In this document: piece after piece, positions 23,905 to 32,438 of the stretch
Layout of the letters: each line of letters begins with the position of its first letter
Numbering within the stretch: position 1 is the stretch's first letter
DNA from: an uncultured Akkermansia sp.
Lineage (GTDB): Bacteria; Verrucomicrobiota; Verrucomicrobiia; Verrucomicrobiales; Akkermansiaceae
Assembly (NCBI GenBank): GCA_947631275.1
Contig: CANRKR010000023.1
Location: forward strand, 1-32,592
Direction of reading: 5' to 3'
Length of the DNA: 32,592 nt
Notes under the pieces: generated by a model
Databases searched by the model: none
Told to the model about the DNA's origin: nothing
What the model saw: only the letters and a program-made list of their open reading frames with translations
Program-made: the position numbers and the translations under genes

Positions 23905-25743
23905 CTTTTCTCCGGGTCCCCAGGAGGGAATATAATCCGGAATTTTAGGACCACTGCCGGGACAATCTGTCGGCACGCGATACTGCTCACGCAGTTTTTC
24001 GTAAGTGGTACGCAGCTGCTCCATGACCTCCTTGTACGCGGGATCCTGAGCGACGTTACGCATCTGCTGCGGATCCTTTTCATTGTCGATGAGCATCCAT
24101 TCATTTTCCGGCTTGCGCGTGCCGGCTTTCTTCTCCTCCGGAGTAGCGGTCCAGATGTGGGCGAAGGTGTAGCGGGAGGTGCGCACGCCGTCATGGCGCG
24201 GGGCATTGTGCTCGCCCGGCTGCTCGTAGAAGGCGTAGTAGAGCGGGCGATCCTCAAATTGCGGAGCACTGCCGTCTTTGAAGAGTGGCACAAGCGACAC
24301 GCCATCGAAGGTGCTCATATTCTCCGGAGTGTTGGCAGAAGCAACCTCCAGGATGGTGGGAGCGTAGTCGATGTTCTGCACCATGGCCTGACTGCGTACT
24401 CCGGCGGGGATGTGTCCCTTCCAGCGCATCACAAGAGGCATGCGCAGCGTTTCCTCAAAAATCCAACGCTTGTCATATAGCCCGTGTTCCCCCATGTAGA
24501 AACCCTGATCACCAACGTAGATCACGAGCGTATTCTCGGAGAGGCCATGAGTATCGAGGTAATTAAGCAACGAGCTTATGGATTCATCCACGGCGAGGAT
24601 GGTACCCAGGTAGTCCTCCATGTACCAGCGCCAGCGCCGCACAGTAACATCCTCCTGGCTCTTAATGCGCCCCTCTATGAAATCTTTCACAAAGTCACGT
24701 GTGCGCTGGGCATAGAATTCGCGGTAGAGAGGGAAAACCCCCTTTTCTACGGGTTTAAGACCGTCGCCCAAGTTAGTTTTTGGCGCGTATTTCGGGGTGT
24801 GCTTTGCAAGGTCGAAATCTGCCGGGATTTCGTCCTTAAAGCGCCCGTTTTTGATCATATTCGCCAGACGGTTCTTCGGCACGATTTCCTTCATCACTTC
24901 GAAGGGGATGAGATCTTCCTGAAGATGCGAATCATTCCAGTTGCAGAGATCCCAACCAATTGTCTGACGATTGTGCAGCAACATCTCCGGACGGTTTGCC
25001 CAGTTGTCATAGAGCGTTTCGGGCGGGGTCATCTTCGCCACGTACTCGCGGATCTTCTGCAAGTGACGCGGGGCCGGCAACCAGTTGCGGTGCGGCGCTT
25101 TGTGCCCCACAATTAATGCGAAAGGCTTGCTTTCGTCGCGGTTCTCCAGCCAATCGATTGCCTTGCTCGTCACGAGGTCGGTTACGTACCCACGGTCAAT
25201 ATGAGATTTTGTTTTGCCATTCTTGCCCTCGGTGAGGAAAGTAGGATCCCAGTAATCTCCCTGACTTGGGAACACCTGCCAGCTGTAGAAGCCGGTGGGA
25301 GCGGAGATGAGATGCCACTTACCGACGATACCCGTCTGGTAACCGGCAGCTTTGAGCATCTTCGGGTAGGTCGGTTGGGCTCCGTTGAAAGCAGGACCGC
25401 CGTAGTTGTAGAGGAACGCGTTATTGTGTGAGTGGCGTCCAGTGAGCATGCATGCACGCGAAGGACCGCAGAGGGAATTGGCACAATATGCGCGGTCAAA
25501 GACCATACCCTCCTGCGCCAGGCGTCGGAAGCCGGGCAGAGGAACGGGGGAATCCTTATCGCAGCTCCCCAATGCTTGCACAGCATGGTCGTCCGTGATG
25601 ATGAAAAGGATATTTGGGCGTGTGTTTTCTGTCGGCTTTTCTGCGCGGGTCTGATAAGCGCCACTCGACAGCAGCACCAGAACGCCGATCAGAACTTTTT
25701 TGAGTACCAGAATGCCGATCAGAACTCTTTTGTATCGTTTCAT
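23893..25743 (-). CDS. Secreted type I sulfatase (formylglycine-dependent)
   Basis: From ATG 25743 the protein has 616 residues. After the signal peptide it starts RPNILFIITDDHAVQALG, with the first metal-ligand Asp pair. The sulfatase signature SLCGPSRACMLTGR follows; its Cys92 in the C-x-P-S-R form should be converted to formylglycine by an anaerobic or FGE-type maturase. GIVGKWHL follows, and LVIYVGDQGFYMGEHGLYDKRW supplies the later metal site. It belongs to family S1; subfamily and glycan (mucin O-glycan, heparan or chondroitin) are not decided here. The hydrophobic core of the signal peptide is a tandem duplication of ten residues. A GTG at 25761 is a possible but less likely start. It is divergent from ileS. 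Confidence 0.92.
   Translation of the reverse strand: MKRYKRVLIGILVLKKVLIGVLVLLSSGAYQTRAEKPTENTRPNILFIITDDHAVQALGSCDKDSPVPLPGFRRLAQEGMVFDRAYCANSLCGPSRACMLTGRHSHNNAFLYNYGGPAFNGAQPTYPKMLKAAGYQTGIVGKWHLISAPTGFYSWQVFPSQGDYWDPTFLTEGKNGKTKSHIDRGYVTDLVTSKAIDWLENRDESKPFALIVGHKAPHRNWLPAPRHLQKIREYVAKMTPPETLYDNWANRPEMLLHNRQTIGWDLCNWNDSHLQEDLIPFEVMKEIVPKNRLANMIKNGRFKDEIPADFDLAKHTPKYAPKTNLGDGLKPVEKGVFPLYREFYAQRTRDFVKDFIEGRIKSQEDVTVRRWRWYMEDYLGTILAVDESISSLLNYLDTHGLSENTLVIYVGDQGFYMGEHGLYDKRWIFEETLRMPLVMRWKGHIPAGVRSQAMVQNIDYAPTILEVASANTPENMSTFDGVSLVPLFKDGSAPQFEDRPLYYAFYEQPGEHNAPRHDGVRTSRYTFAHIWTATPEEKKAGTRKPENEWMLIDNEKDPQQMRNVAQDPAYKEVMEQLRTTYEKLREQYRVPTDCPGSGPKIPDYIPSWGPGEKDHL
25676..25735. repeat. Tandem 30-bp duplication inside the sulfatase signal-peptide codons
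   Basis: Two adjacent 30-bp units (25676-25705 and 25706-25735) agree at 26 of 30 positions. On the minus strand they encode KRVLIGILVL and KKVLIGVLVL, an in-frame doubling of the hydrophobic core. Removing one copy would leave an ordinary-length signal peptide. Confidence 0.85.
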
Positions 25744-25751
25744 ACGGGTGG

Positions 25752-25781
25752 ATTCTCTCACAAACTAACCTTAGTCGTCAA
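25752..25781 (-). promoter_or_regulatory. Possible sulfatase promoter
   Basis: Minus strand: TTGACG (25781-25776), 18 bp, GAGAAT (25757-25752). The -10 is weak, but it sits 8 nt before the ATG at 25743, the same spacing as in argH and ileS. Confidence 0.4.
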
Positions 25782-25814
25782 GTTCGAATCGCCGCACATT
25801 GTCCGGGAGAATGC

Positions 25815-25843
25815 TTGACAAACAGGCTCCGCGCGCGTATAGT
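25815..25843 (+). promoter_or_regulatory. Strong promoter of ileS
   Basis: TTGACA (25815-25820), exactly 17 bp, TATAGT (25838-25843). The ATG at 25852 is only 8 nt away, which predicts a leaderless transcript. CGCGCG repeats flank the -10 on both sides (25832-25837 and 25845-25850). Confidence 0.85.
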
Positions 25844-25851
25844 CCGCGCGT

Positions 25852-28587
25852 ATGAGCGCGAGCGGAAAGAGCTACAAAGAGAGCATTTTTTTACCTGATA
25901 CGAGTTTTCCCATGCGTGGCGATCTCACAAAAAATGAGCCGACACGCCTTAAGAAATGGGAAGATCGCAACCTCTACGAAAAGATTACAACCCGCCGCAG
26001 AGAGCAGGGAGCTCCGCGGTTTGTCCTGCACGATGGTCCTCCGTTCGCCAATGGAGATGTACACATGGGTACCGCGCTCAACAAGGTGCTGAAGGATCTC
26101 ATTGTGAAGAGCAAGACGATGGCGGGCTTTTATGCCCCTTTCGTGCCGGGGTGGGATTGCCATGGCCTGCCCATTGAGGCGAAGGTGGTGAAGGAGGCGC
26201 AGGGACTGGAGCCGGCGGATATCAGGCGACGCTGCGCGGAATTTGCTCGCACCTACATCGACCAACAGCGTGTTTCCTTTCGCCGCCTCGGTGTTTTTGG
26301 CGATTGGAAGAATCCGTACGTCACCATGGATCCGGCGTATGAGGCCTGGGTACTGCGTGTGTTTGCCAAACTGGTGGAGGATGGTGCGGTGTACCAGTCC
26401 ATGCGACCGGTGCAGTGGAGCTACGCGCACCATACAGCACTGGCAGAGGCTGAAGTGGAGTACATGGAAGACACCTCCACGGCTATTTTTGTGGCGTTCC
26501 CCCTCCCTGAGCCGGTGAGGGGAGTCTCCTGCGATCTGGTCATTTGGACCACGACGCCATGGACTCTTCCAAGTAACCTCGGCATCGCTTTGCATCCGGA
26601 CAGCATCTATGTGGTGCAGAAGTTTACTTCCTCGGTGGATGGTTCCGAGCGCACGCTTTTCCTGGCGAAGCAGCTTGTGGAAATCTTTTGCGAGAAGTGC
26701 GGGTTGGTAGCGGGGGAGACGCTCGCGGAGTTGCCCGGTCGTGAGATGGAGGGTAAGAAGGCACGGCACCCCTTCCTGCAGCGCGATTCTCTCATCATGA
26801 TGGGACAATTCGTCACCATGGATACCGGCACCGGCGCGGTGCATATCGCCCCGGGGCATGGTGCAGATGACTATAACGTGGGCATGCAGTACGGTCTGCC
26901 GGTGCTCTCACCGGTGGATGACGACGGTAACTATACGGAGGAATGCGGGGTCCCTGAGCTAGTGGGCAAGCACGTGTTCCGGTGCAATGAGGCGGTCATC
27001 GAGATGCTTGTGCAGAGAGGGCGTTTATTGGGACGCGAGGAGTTCACGCACCAATACCCGCACTGCTGGCGTTCCAAAACGCCGATTATTTTCCGTGCTG
27101 TCAAGCAGTTCTTCATCAGTATGGAGAAATTGCGTCCCATGGCCCTTGAGCAGATTGAAAAGACCACCTGGTTGCCCGCGTGGGGACGCAACCGCATTGC
27201 ATCCACGGTGGAGGCGCGTCCGGACTGGTGCATTTCCCGTCAGCGCACGTGGGGCATCCCGCTGCCGGTGTTTTACAATGAAAAGGACGAGCCACTGCTG
27301 CAGGCAGACATCGTGCGTCGCGTAGCGGATCTGGTGGAGCAGCACGGCACGAACATCTGGTTTGAGCTTTCTGATGCCGCGCTCTGCGAAAAACTCGGTT
27401 TGCCGACCAACCTGCGCAAGGGCAAAGATACCCTGGATGTGTGGATTGATTCCGGTTGCTCGCATGTGGCGGTGTTGGATCACAGGGAAGGGCTTTGCGC
27501 TCCTTGCGATGTGTACCTGGAAGCGACGGATCAGCACCGAGGCTGGTTCCAGAGCTCACTGATGCTTTCTTGCGCCTGGCGCGGAGTAGCTCCGTACAAA
27601 GAGGTGCTCACCCATGCTTTCGTGGTGAACCAGGATCGCTCAAAAATTTCCAAGAGCGCACAGGACGCTTATCAGAAACCAACCGATGCCAAATACTTCT
27701 ACGAAAAGTATGGGGCGGACATCGTGCGCCTCTGGGTCAGCAGCGTCGATTGGCAGAATGAGGTGCCCTTTGGTGAAGACCTCTTCAAACAGATTGCCGA
27801 GCCGTACCGTCGCTTGCGTAATACGCTGCGCATCTTGCTGGCGAATTTGAAGGGATACGACGGTTCGCGTCCCGAGAAACTCGAAGCCGCGGATGCGTGG
27901 ATTCTTGAACGCCTGAATGCGCTCATTCGCGAGGTGCGTGGGGCTTACGACGCTTATGAGTTCCGTAAGGTATTTTCCGCGATCAATCGCTTCTGCACCG
28001 GAGAACTCTCAGCCCTCTACATCGACCTCACCAAGGACAGCTTGTACTGCGATGCAAAGTGCGCGCCGCGTCGGCTGAGTAAGCAGTTCGCTCTGTCCCG
28101 CATTTTTGATGCGCTGGTTCGCCTGCTCGCGCCGATTCTGGTTTACACCTGCGACGAAGCCTGGGAGCACGCAGGGCATGAGGATTCCGTGCACGAGCAG
28201 GATTTCCCGGAGGCTGATCCCGTTTTTGATGTCGGTCTTTCCGGCGCCTTTGCGCGGCTGCTGCAGATTCGTGGTGTGATTCAGGTGGCAATTGAGGAGC
28301 AGATCAAAGCCAAAACCTTCAACAAAAATAATGAGGCTGTGGTGAAACTGACGCTGCCGCAGAACGAGGAGTCCGCTGTGATGGAACTGCTGGAGAATAC
28401 TGACTTTGCCAAGGAGTTCTTCATCATCTCCGATTTGCAAATAGAGCGTGGCGATGAGCTTTCTGCTACCGCAGTCAAGAGCGCTTATGCCATGTGTCCT
28501 CGTTGCCGACGGTATGAGCCGGCTGTCAATGAGGATGGGCTCTGCGCTCGCTGCGCGCAGGTGATGAACGATGTTCCCCTCGCTTAG
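25852..28587 (+). CDS. ileS: Isoleucyl-tRNA synthetase
   Basis: The 911-residue class I synthetase has the N-terminal signature [13 protein letters not shown] and the HIGH-type motif [12 protein letters not shown] (62-73). An editing (CP1) domain includes [18 protein letters not shown] and the [16 protein letters not shown] motif. The KMSKS-type motif is KISKS (598-602), then an anticodon-binding domain and a C-terminal zinc ribbon CPRC...CARC (last 35 residues). This is the bacterial, zinc-containing type. It heads the ileS-lspA-DUF1573-like-murA run on the plus strand; lspA follows 38 bp later, a common pairing. There is no room for a normal 5' leader, so a T-box is ruled out at this promoter. 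Confidence 0.98.
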   Translation: MSASGKSYKESIFLPDTSFPMRGDLTKNEPTRLKKWEDRNLYEKITTRRREQGAPRFVLHDGPPFANGDVHMGTALNKVLKDLIVKSKTMAGFYAPFVPGWDCHGLPIEAKVVKEAQGLEPADIRRRCAEFARTYIDQQRVSFRRLGVFGDWKNPYVTMDPAYEAWVLRVFAKLVEDGAVYQSMRPVQWSYAHHTALAEAEVEYMEDTSTAIFVAFPLPEPVRGVSCDLVIWTTTPWTLPSNLGIALHPDSIYVVQKFTSSVDGSERTLFLAKQLVEIFCEKCGLVAGETLAELPGREMEGKKARHPFLQRDSLIMMGQFVTMDTGTGAVHIAPGHGADDYNVGMQYGLPVLSPVDDDGNYTEECGVPELVGKHVFRCNEAVIEMLVQRGRLLGREEFTHQYPHCWRSKTPIIFRAVKQFFISMEKLRPMALEQIEKTTWLPAWGRNRIASTVEARPDWCISRQRTWGIPLPVFYNEKDEPLLQADIVRRVADLVEQHGTNIWFELSDAALCEKLGLPTNLRKGKDTLDVWIDSGCSHVAVLDHREGLCAPCDVYLEATDQHRGWFQSSLMLSCAWRGVAPYKEVLTHAFVVNQDRSKISKSAQDAYQKPTDAKYFYEKYGADIVRLWVSSVDWQNEVPFGEDLFKQIAEPYRRLRNTLRILLANLKGYDGSRPEKLEAADAWILERLNALIREVRGAYDAYEFRKVFSAINRFCTGELSALYIDLTKDSLYCDAKCAPRRLSKQFALSRIFDALVRLLAPILVYTCDEAWEHAGHEDSVHEQDFPEADPVFDVGLSGAFARLLQIRGVIQVAIEEQIKAKTFNKNNEAVVKLTLPQNEESAVMELLENTDFAKEFFIISDLQIERGDELSATAVKSAYAMCPRCRRYEPAVNEDGLCARCAQVMNDVPLA

Positions 28588-28625
28588 GTCCGTCTCCCCT
28601 ATTCCCTATCAACCACACCGATTCC

Positions 28626-29330
28626 ATGAAAAATCATTCGACCCTGTGGCTTCTTCTCGCTGTTCTCCTGCTCTATACTCTCGACCAGGTCAGCAAGTGG
28701 TGCATCGTGACCTGGTTTATCCCACCGCATCCGCAGACGGGAGCCGTGATGGATCGTCTTCCGGTGTTGCAGGGTAACGGAGTGCTGAATTTTGACCTCA
28801 TTCACATTCATAATACCGGCGTCGCTTTCGGTCTCGGCAACGCCACAACGTGGGCTCCGTACCTGTTTTTGGGCATCCAGCTGGTGGCGTTGATAGTTCT
28901 GGTCCTGCTCTACAGAAAAGGTTTCTTCAACACGCGGCTGCTAAAAGCTGCCTGGGTCTTTGTCATGGCAGGGGTTCTCGGCAATATGACAGATCGCCTC
29001 GTGCAGGGCTTCAACCTTGCCGGCTCCGAGCACCTCGGCTTTTGGGAGAATGTCATGAATGGTCGGGTCATCGACTTTCTCGATTTTTCTCTCCCCTGGA
29101 CGGGGAAGTTAGCAGCATTTGTGCATTCGGTGATTCCACAGTTTTCCGCAGATGCTTTCCCTGAGGTTTACCACTGGCCCGCCTTCAATGTGGCAGACAG
29201 CTGCGTGTGCATCGCCGCCGGTCTCTTCATCATCTCCTCGTTCTTCTTCGAACCGGATCCTGAGACCGACACAGAACTCGCGGAGACGGACGACGACGAG
29301 GATGCCGCGACAGAAAAATCCGAGATCTGA
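28626..29330 (+). CDS. lspA: Lipoprotein signal peptidase (signal peptidase II)
   Basis: Aspartyl protease of the inner membrane that removes lipoprotein signal peptides. The family motifs are present: DQVSKW (Asp20), NTGVAFGL (63-70), GNMTDRL with catalytic Asp123, and FNVADSC with catalytic Asp191. Four membrane segments are visible. At 234 residues it is much longer than the usual 160-170. Between the two catalytic aspartates is an insertion of roughly 40 residues, and the C-terminus is a strongly acidic tail (EPDPETDTELAETDDDED). No Shine-Dalgarno-like sequence precedes the ATG. It is likely co-transcribed with ileS. The putative lipoproteins in this window, such as the VanX-like enzyme, would be substrates. 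Confidence 0.95.
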   Translation: MKNHSTLWLLLAVLLLYTLDQVSKWCIVTWFIPPHPQTGAVMDRLPVLQGNGVLNFDLIHIHNTGVAFGLGNATTWAPYLFLGIQLVALIVLVLLYRKGFFNTRLLKAAWVFVMAGVLGNMTDRLVQGFNLAGSEHLGFWENVMNGRVIDFLDFSLPWTGKLAAFVHSVIPQFSADAFPEVYHWPAFNVADSCVCIAAGLFIISSFFFEPDPETDTELAETDDDEDAATEKSEI

Positions 29331-29353
29331 CACAGCTTTCTCCCCTCCTCGCG

Positions 29354-29965
29354 ATGCAGAGCTTTTTTCTTCCCTCTCTCATTTTCACAGTCCTTGCCGC
29401 TCTGATGCCGGCTCGGGCGGCTTTCCGAGAGAGTACGCAGGTGGTGCAGCTCTCCTACGGACAACGCGAGGCAATTGTTGTTTTTACGGCGGATGACGCC
29501 ATCACTCGTTCCCGCAGCCTTTGCGACTGCACCAGGGTGAGCCATTCCGGCAACCGCCTCACTGCCACGGTGGATGTGAGCGATTTCGCCCGCAGTGTCC
29601 GCAAGCAAATCGAAGCTACCACGGCAGACGGTACTACAACCCGTCTGACCATGGACATCCGCGTGCCGCAGGCCATTGAACTCAGCACTCGCTCTCTCAT
29701 CTGGAAAGTCGGCTCGGCAGCAGAAGAGAAGCTCTTGCAGATTCGCATCCCCAAAGGTTCGCCTGTGCAGCGTATCATTAGCGCGGATCTTTCCGGCGAT
29801 GCATTCCGTTATACCACCAGGACCGAGCATCCTGGTGAACTTTATAGCGTGAGCGTTTTTCCGGTATCCACGCAAAAGCGCGTTCTTAATCGCCTCATCA
29901 TCCGCACGGATTCGGCAGAAGCGCGCTACGCCGCAGCTATTATCTATCTCTCCGTTCAACCCTGA
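29354..29965 (+). CDS. Secreted DUF1573-like protein
   Basis: The 203-residue protein starts with a signal peptide (SFFLPSLIFTVLAALMPARA). Two beta-rich modules follow; the first contains SLCDCTRVSHSGNRLTATVDVSD, close to the S-C-x-C-T motif of DUF1573 proteins, and the second begins LSTRSLIWKVGSA. DUF1573 proteins are abundant in Bacteroidota and Verrucomicrobiota and have an Ig-like fold of unknown function, exported to the periplasm or surface. It lies 23 bp after lspA and 17 bp before murA, so it is in the same transcript. The match rests on the CxC motif and fold pattern rather than on strong identity. Confidence 0.72.
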   Translation: MQSFFLPSLIFTVLAALMPARAAFRESTQVVQLSYGQREAIVVFTADDAITRSRSLCDCTRVSHSGNRLTATVDVSDFARSVRKQIEATTADGTTTRLTMDIRVPQAIELSTRSLIWKVGSAAEEKLLQIRIPKGSPVQRIISADLSGDAFRYTTRTEHPGELYSVSVFPVSTQKRVLNRLIIRTDSAEARYAAAIIYLSVQP

Positions 29966-29982
29966 TTTGATTTATCGCACCT

Positions 29983-31260
29983 ATGGACAAATTGATTGTA
30001 GAAGGAGGTTATCCCCTGGAGGGCGCCGTGAATGTGAGCGGGTCAAAAAATGCCTCGCTTCCCATTCTGGCCGCAGCCCTGCTCACGGATGAACCCGTGC
30101 GTATCTCGCGAGTGCCGGATGTCTCCGATACGAATTACATGCTTCAAATCCTCAGCCAGCTGGGGGCTTCTGTCGAGCGCAGCAGCGGAACAGTGCGTAT
30201 TGATTCTACCGATGGTATCAGCTCCAGCGCCAGCTATGAACAGGTGCGCAAGATGCGGGCGTCTATTTGTTTGCTCGGGCCGATGATGGCACGCATGAGG
30301 CGTTGCACCCTCCCGCTGCCCGGTGGTTGCGTGATAGGCGATCGCCCTGTCGATCTGCATTTGCGTGCTATTCAGGCTCTCGGCGCGCGTGTTCGCGTGA
30401 AGGGCGGCAATATGGTGATTGAAGCCCCGAATGACCTCGTTGGCGCCACTGTTGACATGCGCGGTGATAATGGTCCAACGGTGCTCGGAACGGATAACCT
30501 GATGATGGCTGCCGTGTTGGCTCGCGGTACGACCGTGATCGAATCTGCCGCTCGGGAACCGGAGGTGGTGGATCTCGCAAATTTTCTCAACAAGATGGGG
30601 GCGCGCATTGAAGGCGCCGGATCTCGTACCATCACCGTGCATGGCGTCGAACACCTTCACGGATGCGAACACTCTGTAATCCCCGATCGTATTGAGGCCG
30701 GCACATTCATGGTTGCAGGTGCTCTCATCAGCCGCGGTATCACTGTCCGCCGCATTTGCCGCGAACATGTGCAAGCTGTTGCGGATATGCTCATCGAATG
30801 CGGGCACTCGGTGGAATTCTCTCCGGACGGATGCTCGGTTCACGTCGCCCCCGGAGAGAATCCGCGTGGCGGTAAGATCACAACGAGTCCTTATCCCGGT
30901 TTCCCCACCGATATGCAGGCACAGATGACTGCTCTCTTCTCTGTGACTCCCGGCATCAGTGTCGTCCGCGATACCATCTTTCCCCAGCGTTTCATGCACT
31001 GCTCGGAACTCAAACGTATGGGCGCTAATATTAAGATGGATAACGGAACCGCTGTGATTACCGGTACCGAGCGCCTTTCCGGAGCTCCCGTGATGGCCAG
31101 TGATCTGCGTGCCAGCGCCGCTCTCGTCCTTGCAGCCCTCGCTGCGGAAGGCACTACGGAGATCCATCGCCTCTACCATATTGATCGAGGTTATGAACTC
31201 CTCGATGATAAGCTGGTCGGACTGGGCGCCCATGTGCAACGAGTGCCGGATGAGGAGTAA
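29983..31260 (+). CDS. murA: UDP-N-acetylglucosamine 1-carboxyvinyltransferase
   Basis: It transfers enolpyruvate from PEP to UDP-GlcNAc, the first committed step of peptidoglycan synthesis, in the cytoplasm. The 425-residue protein has Lys22 in [15 protein letters not shown] and the reactive Cys116 in [16 protein letters not shown], so it should be fosfomycin-sensitive. [31 protein letters not shown] and the C-terminal [21 protein letters not shown] motif are also present. Length matches the family. ATG 29983 has no ribosome-binding site, and the gene is the last of the ileS run. Confidence 0.97.
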   Translation: MDKLIVEGGYPLEGAVNVSGSKNASLPILAAALLTDEPVRISRVPDVSDTNYMLQILSQLGASVERSSGTVRIDSTDGISSSASYEQVRKMRASICLLGPMMARMRRCTLPLPGGCVIGDRPVDLHLRAIQALGARVRVKGGNMVIEAPNDLVGATVDMRGDNGPTVLGTDNLMMAAVLARGTTVIESAAREPEVVDLANFLNKMGARIEGAGSRTITVHGVEHLHGCEHSVIPDRIEAGTFMVAGALISRGITVRRICREHVQAVADMLIECGHSVEFSPDGCSVHVAPGENPRGGKITTSPYPGFPTDMQAQMTALFSVTPGISVVRDTIFPQRFMHCSELKRMGANIKMDNGTAVITGTERLSGAPVMASDLRASAALVLAALAAEGTTEIHRLYHIDRGYELLDDKLVGLGAHVQRVPDEE

Positions 31261-31277
31261 TTTCCCTGAATGGATGG

Positions 31278-31310
31278 TCTCCTCTCATGCGGAGAAGGAG
31301 CGTTCTTATT
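31278..31310 (+). terminator. Weak candidate terminator after murA
   Basis: TCTCC (31278-31282) pairs with GGAGA (31291-31295) over an 8-nt loop, followed by an imperfect T-rich tail (CGTTCTTATT). Position, 17 bp after the murA stop, is the main support. Confidence 0.3.
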
Positions 31311-31482
31311 TGTGGCTTTACCATGGATTATAATTGTCAGAGAATTATGGATTTGTTGCAGTTTTGTCAAATCGCTTCTCTGCTTCATATTCCCTTGAAA
31401 GTTCAACTGTTACGGCTATATCAGTTTTTTTATTAATTTTTTCTGAAAGAAAGCGAAGAAAATAATCTTTTGTTATTTTAGC

Positions 31483-31511
31483 TTGACATCTCGTATTATA
31501 TGTTCCATGAT
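31483..31511 (+). promoter_or_regulatory. Probable promoter of the HTH gene
   Basis: TTGACA (31483-31488), 17 bp, CATGAT (31506-31511), with strongly A/T-rich DNA upstream (31420-31480) that could be an UP element. The ATG at 31523 is 11 nt after the -10, so the leader would be only a few bases. Confidence 0.5.
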
Positions 31512-31522
31512 GCTAGCTGGTC

Positions 31523-31858
31523 ATGGACTACAAGGAAATAGCACAAACTCTCAAGAGACTCAAAATACCGCGCTCGACGTTGGCCGATCGCCTCGGCGTG
31601 AGCAGCGGTACGGTTGATCACTGGTTGTGCGGGCATTTCCCCATCCCTGCGCGCAAGCGGGTTCTCATTGAGGAACTGCTGCGCGATGAAAGGCACCCGA
31701 GCTACAGCTCCGTAGCGGCGTATGCGGTGAGATTCAGTACGAGAGAAATACGCCGAATTACAGAGCGGTGGGGGGTGGTACCGACACCGGTAGCGATGGA
31801 AAAGCTCGTTCGCAGTGTGATGCTGGACGACAAGAGAGGTCCCAATTCTCCGGCTTGA
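31523..31858 (+). CDS. Small helix-turn-helix (XRE/Cro-like) protein
   Basis: In this 111-residue protein, residues about 5-45 (IAQTLKRLKIPRSTLADRLGVSSGTVDHWLCG) form a Cro/CI-type HTH, with SSGTVDHW as the recognition helix. The rest is basic with no recognised domain, though residues about 63-90 are predicted helical. It is probably a DNA-binding regulator; the target is unknown. It stands alone between murA and a non-coding stretch, with no phage or toxin gene beside it, so a prophage repressor or antitoxin role is not supported. No Shine-Dalgarno-like sequence precedes the ATG. Confidence 0.75.
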   Translation: MDYKEIAQTLKRLKIPRSTLADRLGVSSGTVDHWLCGHFPIPARKRVLIEELLRDERHPSYSSVAAYAVRFSTREIRRITERWGVVPTPVAMEKLVRSVMLDDKRGPNSPA

Positions 31859-32319
31859 TTTCAAGCTCTACCTGGGGTGGTCCTGCGATGCTTCCGGTGC
31901 CGCAGGTTCGGGGTGAGGTGTTGCATAGATCCCAGCACGTCCTTTTCCATGGATTTGTTCATGATCTTCCGGATGTCCTCTGCCATGCGCCTCAGAGGTG
32001 TTTTACTTAGGGAAAGGTGTGCGGAGTGGAAACATTTGAAAGTGCGGTTGCTCTGACCGAGGGAGAAGTCGCGAATTCATGAACTTACATGTGGCGCGTA
32101 TTTTCCGGATTTCAAGGGGGGACATAAATCATAATTCGGTTCGGCTAAGACAGGGGCAGGATGGTACGGCAATGTGGCGTGTAATTTGTTGACTCCGTGA
32201 TTTGTATTTAAGCCTCATGCGTTTTCTTGCGCGGAAGTTTCCCCTGATTTCGAACCATGGATTTCTTTTGAAACGAATGCAGAACGCATGATTATTCGAA
32301 TGAGAGCATACTTTTTCTC
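31859..32319. other. Non-coding stretch between the HTH gene and tRNA-Val
   Basis: About 460 bp with no supported gene. It opens with the perfect palindrome GCTTGA-TT-TCAAGC (31853-31866) around the HTH stop codon, without a T-run. A 41-codon open frame on the minus strand (31986-31861) has a helical, charged start (MAEDIRKIMNKS) but no promoter or homology that I recognise. The rest is AT-richer and featureless. Confidence 0.4.
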
Positions 32320-32347
32320 TTGCAAATTTTCGTTCCTGCGCTAAAAT
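32320..32347 (+). promoter_or_regulatory. Promoter of tRNA-Val
   Basis: TTGCAA (32320-32325), 16 bp, TAAAAT (32342-32347). The predicted transcript start is about 13 nt before the mature tRNA 5' end. Confidence 0.6.
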
Positions 32348-32366
32348 CCGGCGCAACAGATATTCC

Positions 32367-32438
32367 GCACGGGTAGCTCAGTGGTAGAGCGGCTGTTTTA
32401 CACGCAGTTGGTCAGGGGTTCGAATCCCTTCCCGTGTA
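32367..32438 (+). tRNA. tRNA-Val (anticodon UAC)
   Basis: A 72-nt cloverleaf. The acceptor stem is GCACGGG with CCCGTGT (G1-U72 wobble), the D arm GCTC...GAGC, and the anticodon arm GCTGT-TTTACAC-GCAGT with UAC at positions 34-36. The variable region is 5 nt, and the T arm is AGGGG-TTCGAAT-CCCTT. Discriminator base is A; CCA is not encoded (ATT follows). Reads GUN valine codons, chiefly GUA and GUG. Two wobble pairs in the anticodon stem are acceptable. Confidence 0.93.

Noticed and set aside
31861..31986. 41-codon minus-strand frame beginning MAEDIRKIMNKS
   Set aside because: The start looks helical and charged, but there is no promoter or recognised relative and the rest is basic without pattern. 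Kept as a note only.
32129..32356. 75-codon minus-strand frame upstream of tRNA-Val
   Set aside because: Overlaps the tRNA promoter; composition (Arg/Lys/Ser) fits random sequence.
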